From the NCBI RefSeq assembly GCF_024330105.1, contig NZ_JANDHW010000001.1, forward strand, positions 1 to 64,000: a stretch of DNA of 64,000 bases, given 5' to 3'. How positions within the stretch are numbered: the first letter of the stretch is position 1; the number at the start of each line of letters is the position of its first letter. The translations under genes were made by a program, and so were the position numbers. The notes beneath the pieces are model-generated. The model was not told the DNA's origin, did no database searches, and saw only the letters and a list, made by a program, of their open reading frames with translations. Shown one piece after another: positions 27,001 through 33,903 of this stretch. This DNA comes from Coprobacter tertius (lineage in GTDB: Bacteria > Bacteroidota > Bacteroidia > Bacteroidales > Coprobacteraceae).

Positions 27001-27409
27001 AGAACGCATAAGCTAATGCACCCACCATGCCGCATCCCAGTATCGTGATCATGTGTGAAAGAGACATATTATTTTCGTCTTCATCCTCTTTCAGAACGAT
27101 TTTTCCGGCAAGATGAGTAATCGTCCAGAACAGTAACAAAATTGTTCCCGCACTCAACAACCCCGACATCAGATTTACCATATAAGCTACCTGGGAAGGA
27201 TCGGAGGCGAAATTGGCAAAAAAACGGGCTGTAAGCATGAAGATAGGGTTTCCGGGAGGATGTCCCACTTCGAGTTTATAGGCCGATGAAATAAATTCGC
27301 CGCAATCCCAAAAACTGGCCGTAGGCTCGAGGGTCAGGATATAAGCAGTGGCTGAAATAGCAAATGCCAGCCAGCCGAAAATGTTGTTCAATAATTTGTA
27401 TTGTTTCAT
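24089..27409 (-). CDS. DUF2723 family membrane protein (putative protein O-glycosyltransferase)
   Basis: About 1106 residues: a dozen or so predicted membrane helices in the first half and a soluble C-terminal half with helical-repeat character (KALDFSMEKIPATAIRHDY; LLGEKKKGIDLLCEV). The N-terminus has YILTLEPTASFWDCGEFISS and LEVGHPPGNPIFML, diagnostic of DUF2723. The eukaryotic relative TMEM260 is a protein O-mannosyltransferase, so a GT-C-type glycosyltransferase is the best inference; the Asp/Glu in FWDCGEF are candidate catalytic residues. Bacteroidales O-glycosylate many exported proteins, which fits. ATG 27409 is chosen because a perfect -7 box lies at 27455-27462, just upstream. Large inner-membrane protein. 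Confidence 0.85.
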   Translation of the reverse strand: MKQYKLLNNIFGWLAFAISATAYILTLEPTASFWDCGEFISSAYKLEVGHPPGNPIFMLTARFFANFASDPSQVAYMVNLMSGLLSAGTILLLFWTITHLAGKIVLKEDEDENNMSLSHMITILGCGMVGALAYAFSDTFWFSAVEGEVYAYSSFCTALVFWLILKWERVADQPHSDRYIVLIAYLIGVSIAVHLLNLLCIPAIVLVFYYRKFKNTNVKGSLIALAISFALIVLLLYGLVPGFVKVAGWIELLFVNQFHAPFNTGVIIYFFCVIGVLVWAISETYKQRSDKLIKLSFLISAILVGLPFISDSLWVGILLSAALAIYLFYFQKKVALRIMNTALVCIMVIFIGYSSYALIIIRSSANTPMDQNSPEDVFTLSSYLNREQYGDRPLVYGQTFVADVARNNDGSAMVKEGPAIWRRAIKANPNERDRYVVIDHKKDYIYTPELCMLFPRMYSPSASPDHVGAYKEWTNFKGKPVRVTDPDGKSRIVMKPTFGENLKFFLDYQLNFMYWRYFMWNFSGRQNDIQGNGEVSKGNWITGFNFIDKYIAGDQANLPSDLANNKGHNVFYMLPLILGLIGLFFQAYSGKKGIEGFWVTFFLFFMTGIAIVIYLNQTPYQPRERDYAYAGSFYAFAIWIGLGTAALSKGFSRFIKPVPSAIIAVLLCLCVPIQMVSQTWDDHDRSGRYTTRDFGMNYLSCVDEDGIIFTNGDNDTFPLWYAQETEGFRTDVRVCNLSYLQTDWYIDQMKSQAYTSDPLPISMKREQYGNGKREYAYLIDAFKQPLSVDDAMDFFLSDDPATKQVPGYSAKINYFPTQEFYIPIDSAAVVKAGLVPDSLKDKIPAEMNLSYKSVGTLTMNEIAILDMINTNAKNGWKRPIYYAVTVGPDLYMNLKPYFARVGLANQVTPVATGEDGRVDTEKMYDNIINKFRWGGIDNPNVYLDENIRRMCFTHRMMISDLVDALIAEGKYDKALKALDFSMEKIPATAIRHDYLSLQMAANYLLLGEKKKGIDLLCEVADNSMEYLKWYMGLTPNQMRSISRDIQLNQFIMVRNVVPILLSEGEKEKALDYIGRLKEVGIDPSTYLKDMLQNGDETTTAAKDTDN

Positions 27410-27454
27410 GTTGAAAATGTAATGTCGTCTCGTTTTGAGGTTACAAATGAGCCA

Positions 27455-27462
27455 CAAAGATA
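27455..27462 (-). promoter_or_regulatory. -7 box of the DUF2723 gene
   Basis: Minus strand TATCTTTG, exact TAnnTTTG match, 45 bases before the chosen start; it overlaps the longer open frame and so supports the shorter start. Confidence 0.65.
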
Positions 27463-27619
27463 AAAAAAGAATATTTATAACCGTTTTAAAAGTTTTTAAT
27501 TGTCGTAATTTTCACGTATTTACACGATTAAACGGGTGAAATACGCAATATTCGAACAGAATCGGTTAATTTTTATTACTTTCGCAGAGATTTGTTCCTA
27601 AACGGCGATCGACAATACA

Positions 27620-28087
27620 ATGAATAAAACGGTACTGTCTATATTATCATTGACTGCATTTGGTCTCTTGTTGGCAGTAATATCATTATTTTGCGGCGGA
27701 TTAGGATTCGGGCGGCTATTTAGATTATATGGTTTTATGGAAAATGCCTTTATAGGAACGCTTATAGTTTTAAATTTGCTGATCATTCATAAAGTCTTTA
27801 AGCTATATTTCATTTTTCCTAAAGCTATAATGCTATTATTCGGCCTAGAATGTTGCTCTATACTTTTGTGGTTTGCTTTTATTTATTTTGACAAAAACTT
27901 GTTAGATTGGCAAATTACAAACTATTTGTTAAAAATTACCGGTCTATATGGTTTCGAAGGAGACGAACGGGGACTGAATATGATTGCGGTTTTAAGTGGC
28001 ATTATTTATCCGTTTATCGGGATCGGTTGTTTATTTACCGGAATGAGACTAATAAAAAAGATAGTAACAACGAAAGAAAACATCTGA
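27620..28087 (+). CDS. Hypothetical membrane protein, four predicted helices
   Basis: 155 residues, not recognised. Hydrophobic stretches near 5-27, 40-60, 65-90 and 120-142 suggest four membrane helices with a short polar loop (FDKNLLDWQIT; GFEGDERG) between the third and fourth. The C-terminus is basic (IKKIVTTKE), presumably cytoplasmic. A near-match -7 box (TACTTTCG, 27577-27584) precedes it. The epimerase gene follows after 28 bases in the same direction, so they may share a transcript. No functional inference is possible. Confidence 0.65.
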   Translation: MNKTVLSILSLTAFGLLLAVISLFCGGLGFGRLFRLYGFMENAFIGTLIVLNLLIIHKVFKLYFIFPKAIMLLFGLECCSILLWFAFIYFDKNLLDWQITNYLLKITGLYGFEGDERGLNMIAVLSGIIYPFIGIGCLFTGMRLIKKIVTTKENI

Positions 28088-28115
28088 CAGTATTTCTTTC
28101 ATGCCAATATAAATT

Positions 28116-29126
28116 ATGAAAAAACACTTGTTAGTAGCCGGAGCCGGAGGATTTATCGGAGGATTTATCGTTGAAGAAGCGCTGAACAGGAGTTTCGATA
28201 CCTGGGCGGGAATCCGCAAAAGTACGAGTCGCGAATTTCTCACAGATAAACGTATCCGATTTATCGACCTGAATTACTCCGATAAAGATAACCTTGTCGA
28301 ACAACTCCTGTTACTGAAAAAATCGGGTCTTGTTTGGGATTATATAATATGGAATCTCGGTGCGACCAAATGTTTGAATAATTCCGACTTCGACAAAATA
28401 AATTTTGGCCTGTTACGGAATTTTGTAGATGCACTCATAGAAGCCGGCACCGTTCCCCGGCAATTTATCATGATGAGCAGCCTGGGGGCATGGGGTGCCG
28501 GAGATGAAAAAAATTATACTCCTATCTGTCCCGAAGATATCCCCAATCCCGAAACCCAATACGGAAAAAGTAAATTAAAAGCGGAAAAATACCTGCGTTC
28601 GCTACCGGGATTTCCTTATGTTATATTGCGTCCCACAGGCGTTTACGGTCCCCGTGAAAAGGATTATCTTCTTATGATGAAAACCATAAAAGCAGGATTC
28701 GATTTTTCGGTCGGCTACCGAAAACAGTTTATTACTTTTATTTATGTAAAAGACCTCGTTAAGGTCATGTTTCTGGCGATCGTAAAAGGGGTCACGCAAA
28801 AAGCCTACTTCATCAGCGACGGAAGTGCATACACATCTACACAATTCCGTAAATATGTAGCAAAAGCCTTGGGAAAGAAAATTGTAATTCCCGTACGGTT
28901 ACCTCTATTTGTGGTAAAAGCAGTCTCCTGCATTTCCGGATACTTATCGAGTATTACCGGAAAAGCCGCAACCCTTAACACGGATAAATATCGCATTATG
29001 AAACAACGTAACTGGATATGCGACATCTCGGCCACAGTTTCCGAACTGGGCTTCTACCCCGATTATCCTCTCGACAAAGGAGTTGCAGAAACTGTAAACT
29101 GGTATAAAGAAAATGGTTGGCTTTAA
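28116..29126 (+). CDS. NAD(P)-dependent epimerase/dehydratase family protein
   Basis: 336 residues, extended SDR family. The Rossmann motif is LLVAGAGGFIGGFIVEEAL (about 4-22), the active-site Ser/Tyr/Lys set is MMSSLGAWG with YGKSKLKAE, and VILRPTGVYGPREKDYL matches the substrate-binding loop of NDP-sugar epimerases and related dehydratases. The protein is cytoplasmic. The exact substrate cannot be assigned; the neighbours are not sugar-biosynthesis genes. The hypothetical membrane gene lies 28 bases upstream, and the next gene has its own promoter box. Confidence 0.88.
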   Translation: MKKHLLVAGAGGFIGGFIVEEALNRSFDTWAGIRKSTSREFLTDKRIRFIDLNYSDKDNLVEQLLLLKKSGLVWDYIIWNLGATKCLNNSDFDKINFGLLRNFVDALIEAGTVPRQFIMMSSLGAWGAGDEKNYTPICPEDIPNPETQYGKSKLKAEKYLRSLPGFPYVILRPTGVYGPREKDYLLMMKTIKAGFDFSVGYRKQFITFIYVKDLVKVMFLAIVKGVTQKAYFISDGSAYTSTQFRKYVAKALGKKIVIPVRLPLFVVKAVSCISGYLSSITGKAATLNTDKYRIMKQRNWICDISATVSELGFYPDYPLDKGVAETVNWYKENGWL

Positions 29127-29176
29127 CCCGACGCAATACGGTCGAAAATAAGATTTCGCAATTAAAAAGAAAAGAC

Positions 29177-29184
29177 TAATTTTG
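29177..29184 (+). promoter_or_regulatory. -7 box of the LOG-hemD gene group
   Basis: TAATTTTG, exact TAnnTTTG match, 21 bases before the ATG at 29205. A TTTC about 19-20 bases upstream could be a weak -33 element. Confidence 0.65.
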
Positions 29185-29204
29185 TACCGTTCAATTTAGT
29201 GATA

Positions 29205-29792
29205 ATGAAAAAGATAAAAACAGTATGCGTATATTGCGCCTCGAGTTCTAAAGTCGATAAAGAATATTTCGGCGCAGCCGTGGAGTTGGGGAAAATACTG
29301 GCTGTCCATGATATTACCTGTGTCTGCGGTGGCGGCAATCAGGGACTGATGGGAACTTTATCCGACAGCGTACTGGAATCCGGTGGTAAAGTAATCGGAG
29401 TTATCCCTCGTTTTATGCAAGATGAAGGCTGGTGTCACAATAACCTGACTCGCATAATTACAACCAAAGATATGCATGAACGCAAACAAACGATGGCAAA
29501 CCTATCGGATGCTGTAATCGCAATGCCCGGAGGCTGCGGGACTCTCGAAGAACTACTCGAGATCATTACCTGGAAACAATTGGGTTTATATCTTAATCCG
29601 ATCGTCATACTTAATACTAAAGGATATTACGATGGGCTCATCGAGTTATTCGACCGAGCCATCAGAGAATCGTTTATGCGTCCCGAACACAGCAAGCTTT
29701 GGGAAACAGCTACATCCCCGACAGAAGTATTACCCGCTTTCTACCGTTCACAGGAGTGGGACGGCAGCATACGTAAAATCGCAGCCATATAA
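29205..29792 (+). CDS. LOG family protein (putative cytokinin riboside 5'-monophosphate phosphoribohydrolase)
   Basis: 195-residue cytoplasmic protein of the TIGR00730/LOG family. The fold begins VCVYCASSSKVDKEYF and contains CVCGGGNQGLMG, IPRFM and the nucleotide-binding motif MPGGCGTLEELLE (PGGxGTxxE), with the IIT-W-KQLGLY helix following. These enzymes cleave the N-glycosidic bond of nucleoside monophosphates; in bacteria the physiological substrate is often AMP-like. ATG 29205 is preferred over a GTG two codons upstream. The DUF4271 gene follows 8 bases later and hemD after that. Confidence 0.92.
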   Translation: MKKIKTVCVYCASSSKVDKEYFGAAVELGKILAVHDITCVCGGGNQGLMGTLSDSVLESGGKVIGVIPRFMQDEGWCHNNLTRIITTKDMHERKQTMANLSDAVIAMPGGCGTLEELLEIITWKQLGLYLNPIVILNTKGYYDGLIELFDRAIRESFMRPEHSKLWETATSPTEVLPAFYRSQEWDGSIRKIAAI

Positions 29793-29800
29793 ATTCGCAC

Positions 29801-30727
29801 ATGCACGATACTACAGACATAGCCTCTCCCACCTTAGATCTGCGCATCGAAAATCCGGCCGATACCCTCACACGAGACACAATCGAACACCGGCAAATAC
29901 AAGCAGAAAAAACCGATACGGCAGAATTCGTACCCCAATACATAAATGGGTTATCTAAAGTCTGCATCAAACCGGTACCCAATCCCGTTATCGAATATCC
30001 TGTCGCTACTATAGTAGTTCCTGAAGGAATCGAAGGAGAGCATCGGAATCCGAAATTATGGGAGAATAATGGAGTCACCATTCTTCTCTTAGCTGTTTTT
30101 CTGATGGTAAGTATATCTTTCAGGCCGGGTATACGCCTCATCAACCAAATGATCGATTCTCTTTTTAACATAAGAGATCATAAGGGGGCATTTACCGGGG
30201 TAACAGTAACCGAAACTCGTTTGCGTATTATTCTGCAAATACAAACCCTTATTCTCGAAGGAATTTGCCTGGCATGGTTCTGTAACCTCACTCTCCCACA
30301 AACTTCCCTATCGATATTTCCGATGGTTATTATAGCCATTGCCTCGGTAACCCTGTATTATCTTCTGCAAAAGCTGTTATACGGATTTATTGCCTGGGTA
30401 TTTACTCAAAAAGCCGAAGCGGGAATTTGGCTGAGTAGCAACGTCACACTCCATTCCCTGTTAGGAATAAGCATGTTTCCTCTTGTTTTTATTCTGATAT
30501 ACATCCCTCAACTATCTTTATACGCATTTATATCTGCCGGGGTATTATATATTGCTTCACGTATTATCTTTATTTATAAGGGAGTTAAGATTTTTTTGAG
30601 AGATATTTATGGATTACTTTACTTTATTTTGTACCTTTGTGCCCTTGAAATAGCACCTTTATTTTTGTTAATTAAAGGAGTTATGTGGATATATAATATA
30701 GTTGAATTAAAAGCTCTGTTATTTTGA
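29801..30727 (+). CDS. DUF4271 domain-containing membrane protein
   Basis: 308 residues. The N-terminal about 90 residues are polar and Pro/Thr-rich. The rest has about six hydrophobic helices (VTILLLAVFLMVSISF; LILEGICLAWFCNLTL; MVIIAIASVTLYYLL and others). The arrangement and its position directly before hemD match DUF4271 proteins conserved in Bacteroidales. Function unknown. Its TGA overlaps the TTG start of hemD, indicating translational coupling. Base composition resembles the housekeeping genes around it. Confidence 0.82.
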   Translation: MHDTTDIASPTLDLRIENPADTLTRDTIEHRQIQAEKTDTAEFVPQYINGLSKVCIKPVPNPVIEYPVATIVVPEGIEGEHRNPKLWENNGVTILLLAVFLMVSISFRPGIRLINQMIDSLFNIRDHKGAFTGVTVTETRLRIILQIQTLILEGICLAWFCNLTLPQTSLSIFPMVIIAIASVTLYYLLQKLLYGFIAWVFTQKAEAGIWLSSNVTLHSLLGISMFPLVFILIYIPQLSLYAFISAGVLYIASRIIFIYKGVKIFLRDIYGLLYFILYLCALEIAPLFLLIKGVMWIYNIVELKALLF

Positions 30728-31476
30728 AAATTAAGAAAGTTCTCGTTTCGCAGCCCAAACCGGCATCGGAAAAATCTCCTTATTTCGATATTGCTGAGAA
30801 ATACGGAGTAAATATCGAGTTCCGTCCTTTCATCAAAGTCGAAGGATTAACGTCAAAAGAATTCAGGCAACAAAAAATTTCAATACCTGAGTACACTGCC
30901 GTTATTTTCACTGCCCGCACTGCGATCGATCATTTTTTCAGGCTTTGTGAAGAATTGAGAGTGAATATTCCGGATACCATGAAATATTTTTGCGTAACCG
31001 AATCGGTTGCACTTTATCTGCAAAAATATATCGTTTATCGCAAAAGAAAAATATTTTTCGGTAATTCGGGAAAAATAGATGACTTGGTCCCTGCTCTGGT
31101 AAAACACTCGGGAGAAAAATTTATTTTCCCGGTCTCAGACGTACATACTGATACCGGTATCCTCGATAACAATAAAATAAACTATACCAAAGCGGTTATG
31201 TACCGTACGGTAAGCAACGACTTTGCTCCAGACGAGAAATTCGATTACGACATGTTAGTATTTTTCAGCCCTTCGGGAATCAATTCTTTACTAAAGAATT
31301 TCCCCGACTTCGAGCAAAAAGAAATTAAAATCGGATGTTTCGGCCCGACGACGGCAAAAGCTATTCGCGATGCCGGCTTACGACTCGACGTTGAAGCTCC
31401 CCGTCCTGAAGCTCCGTCGATGACCGCAGCACTAGAACTGTATTTAAAAGAAGTAAATAAATCTTCGAAAAAATAA
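30724..31476 (+). CDS. hemD: Uroporphyrinogen-III synthase
   Basis: 250-residue cytosolic enzyme that closes and inverts hydroxymethylbilane to uroporphyrinogen III in tetrapyrrole synthesis. The bilobal family pattern is visible in KKVLVSQPKP (first lobe), AVIFTARTAIDHFF, then MLVFFSPSGINSLL and KIGCFGPTTAKAIRDAGL with EAPRPEAPSM, the region that contacts substrate. It has no ATG at the right place: the frame starts with TTG at 30724, overlapping the DUF4271 stop as TTGA, a rare start that probably relies on coupling. A strong terminator follows. Bacteroidetes HemD is divergent but this match is good. Confidence 0.88.
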   Translation: MKIKKVLVSQPKPASEKSPYFDIAEKYGVNIEFRPFIKVEGLTSKEFRQQKISIPEYTAVIFTARTAIDHFFRLCEELRVNIPDTMKYFCVTESVALYLQKYIVYRKRKIFFGNSGKIDDLVPALVKHSGEKFIFPVSDVHTDTGILDNNKINYTKAVMYRTVSNDFAPDEKFDYDMLVFFSPSGINSLLKNFPDFEQKEIKIGCFGPTTAKAIRDAGLRLDVEAPRPEAPSMTAALELYLKEVNKSSKK

Positions 31477-31793
31477 TTTTCAAAAAAGAAGGATGGGTAG
31501 TTTCGTCCATTCTTCCGAAAAAGAGGAAACACCCCTGTTACAATGATTTGTAACAGGGGTGTTTTGTTATATCCTAAATTTAAAATAACATTCATAGACA
31601 AAAGCCACAAAGACTTTCGTTTCACTTTTTTCAATCAATAAAAAATATTCTCCATTAACTTTATATATAATAATCATTAAAAAAAAATCATTATAGTCTT
31701 ATTTTATGATTACCGATTGTCTATTCCTTAAATCATCTGCATCACGAATCAAGAAAGATATAATTTATAATGCCATTTAACCATTACAATATT
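31477..31793. other. Intergenic region between hemD and the GH84 gene
   Basis: About 317 bases with no supported gene. It holds the strong terminator at 31527-31566 and then a very AT-rich stretch that presumably carries the promoter of the glycosidase gene, though no perfect TAnnTTTG box was found there. Confidence 0.6.
31527..31566 (+). terminator. Rho-independent terminator after hemD
   Basis: 17-bp perfect stem AAACACCCCTGTTACAA (31527-31543) with TTGTAACAGGGGTGTTT (31548-31564), 4-base loop, followed by a T-rich tail. It ends the LOG-DUF4271-hemD transcript. Confidence 0.87.
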
Positions 31794-33299
31794 ATGAAAA
31801 CAAAAATTTTTATATTTTTACTTTGTTCTACTTTTTTGTCCGAACTACATGCAGCCGGGTATACGATTTATCCTATACCGCAAAAAATGACCACAGAGAT
31901 TACCGAGATCACCCTCACCCGAAAAATAAATGTTATCGTCGAAGACGGCGTCCGCAATATTACAATAGAACGCCTGAAAGAAGTTTTCGCAAAAGCCGGT
32001 TATAAGCTACTGATCAATCCGGCAAAATCAACCTCACAAACTCAATCTAATCTTTGGATCGGGATAAACGGATCAGAAGGTCCGGCCGATAAAGCCACTT
32101 CAATTTCCCGTTCGGTATTCACTCCCGGAAATAATAAATTCGACCCTTATATCCTCCAAATAAAAAATACATTACCTAAAGGAAAAATCGTTATCCTCGG
32201 TAATAACGAAGGTTCTGCATTTTATGCGATGGCCTCTCTCGAACAAATATTGGAACAAGCTAAAGGAGGTCCCTTAAAAGAAACGTCAATAGAGGATTTC
32301 GCCTATATGCAATATAGAGGGATCGTAGAAGGATTCTACGGATATCCGTATACCATGGCATGCCGTCTGAGCCTGTTAGAATATTGTAAAAGATACAAAA
32401 TGAACCTTTATGTATATGGGCCCAAAGGCGATCCCTATCACTTGGGATACTGGCGCAGAGATTATCCCACAAGCCTTACTCCCGCCGAAAAAGAAAACAA
32501 TATGATTACGCAGGACGACCTGCGAATACTGGGGGAAAAAGCATTAGCATGTAATATTAATTTCGTATGGGCAGCACATCCGGCAATGCAAGACAGTATC
32601 AGATTTTCGAGCCAATTGTTGATGAATCCCGGTATAGATGCTATTATGCAAAAATTCGACCATCTTTACAATTTGGGTATCCGGGGATTCGGTGTTTTTA
32701 TCGACGATATAGCTTACACGCCACAAGGAAGCATGCAAGCCTATTTGGCCGATCAAGTAGAAAAAAAGCTCGCTTCTCATTATAATACTTCCGACTCCCG
32801 GCCTGAAGACCGGGTCTCACCCTTATTTTTCGTACCTACAACATATGCGCTTAATTATGGTAATTCATATACACTCAGAGACTTAAAAAACGTCGATACC
32901 CGTACTGTGATCGCCTTTACCGGGTATGACTGTTTCTCAAACATACGTGGTAGCGCATGTACCGATATGGCCGAAAGAATAAACCGTAACCCACTCATGT
33001 GGTGGAACAATCCGGTAAACGACGACCACGATGACCGCCTGTATATGAGAAAACTTACAACTCACTGGAAGATAGAAGATAAGCAGCCCATTTCCTCTCT
33101 TTTAGGTCTTATACTCAATCCTATGGCACAAGGGCAAGCCTCAAAAATAGCCCTTTTCGGAGGTGCAGACTATGCGTGGAATCCCGCAGCTTTTAACGAC
33201 AATACCAACTGGGAATATGCAATTGCCAGTATTTCGGGTGGGAATACTAAAATAAAAGACGCACTACGTACATTTGCTCTAAATGCCGACGCTTTTTAG
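31794..33299 (+). pseudogene. GH84 beta-N-acetylglucosaminidase, frameshifted after catalytic domain
   Basis: About 501 residues in the open part. Signal peptide MKTKIFIFLLCSTFLSELHA; residues about 25-150 are the GH20b-like N-terminal domain. The GH84 (O-GlcNAcase/NagJ-like) catalytic domain then runs from YRGIVEGFYGYPYTMACRLS through YVYGPKGDPYH, WAAHP, the catalytic Asp pair in VFIDDIAY (D304-D305), MWWNNPVNDD and LNPMAQGQASKIALFG to ADYAWNPAAFN. The frame stops at TAG (33297-33299) just after an AT-rich T5 run. The homologous downstream helical region resumes at once in another frame (LVEPENLKSLYDSF), consistent with loss of one T from an original T6. The catalytic domain could still be made, so the product may be a truncated active enzyme; alternatively it is dying or phase-variable. 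Confidence 0.82.
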
Positions 33300-33781
33300 T
33301 AGAACCCGAAAATCTTAAATCCTTATATGATTCTTTCCGAAACGAATATTCAGCCGATCACCTTCCCTCTGTAACAGATCAGCTCATTTCAGAAATGCAA
33401 AAAATACACAATGCATGTGCTGTATTACAAACGATGAAAGACAGTAATGATAAAGACCTTGTTTTACTTTATGGTGAAATAAAAAGCTGGATTGCCAAAT
33501 TAGAGGCGATGAGCGATGTTATCCTAAAATCATTACAATTTTTGAAATGCAAAGGTGAAGATAATTCTTCCCGGAAAAGTTATCTTATATTACAGGATAA
33601 ATATAACACTTTACATACCGATTCGGCATATTTTATAACTCAACTCGAGGGATCAGGTACGAATACTATTAAAAAGATTTATGAAGTACATCCTTCGCAA
33701 ATAAATATGGAGTCATTTATCGATTATATCGTGCCATTAACTAAAAAATATGCGTCATCATTGCACGAATGCCAGAAGTAG
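33296..33781 (+). pseudogene. Frameshifted C-terminal part of the GH84 glycosidase
   Basis: In this frame the sequence reads from 33296 with no stop until 33779-33781, about 160 residues, beginning LVEPENLKSLYDSF and continuing as a helical region (LISEMQKIHNACAV; EIKSWIAKLEAMSD). In full-length Bacteroides GH84 enzymes a helical-bundle domain follows the catalytic domain at exactly this point, so this is the continuation of the preceding open frame. It still ends earlier than full-length relatives, which carry a further beta-domain; that part is absent here. An isolated ATG at 33395 could start translation but is unlikely to be a separate gene. Confidence 0.78.
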
Positions 33782-33903
33782 GCAAAATCAAAAGATTTTA
33801 TCTGCGTTACAATTTATTACATAGCTAACTGATAATGAACCAATTTACCGATCAGGACAACAACAATTACTATTGTATTCTTCTTTAAAAGTTCTGTCTT
33901 TTC

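Noticed and set aside
33395..33781. A separate small gene downstream of the GH84 gene
   Set aside because: The reading frame continues upstream without a stop into homologous GH84 sequence, so it is the frameshifted tail of the same gene.
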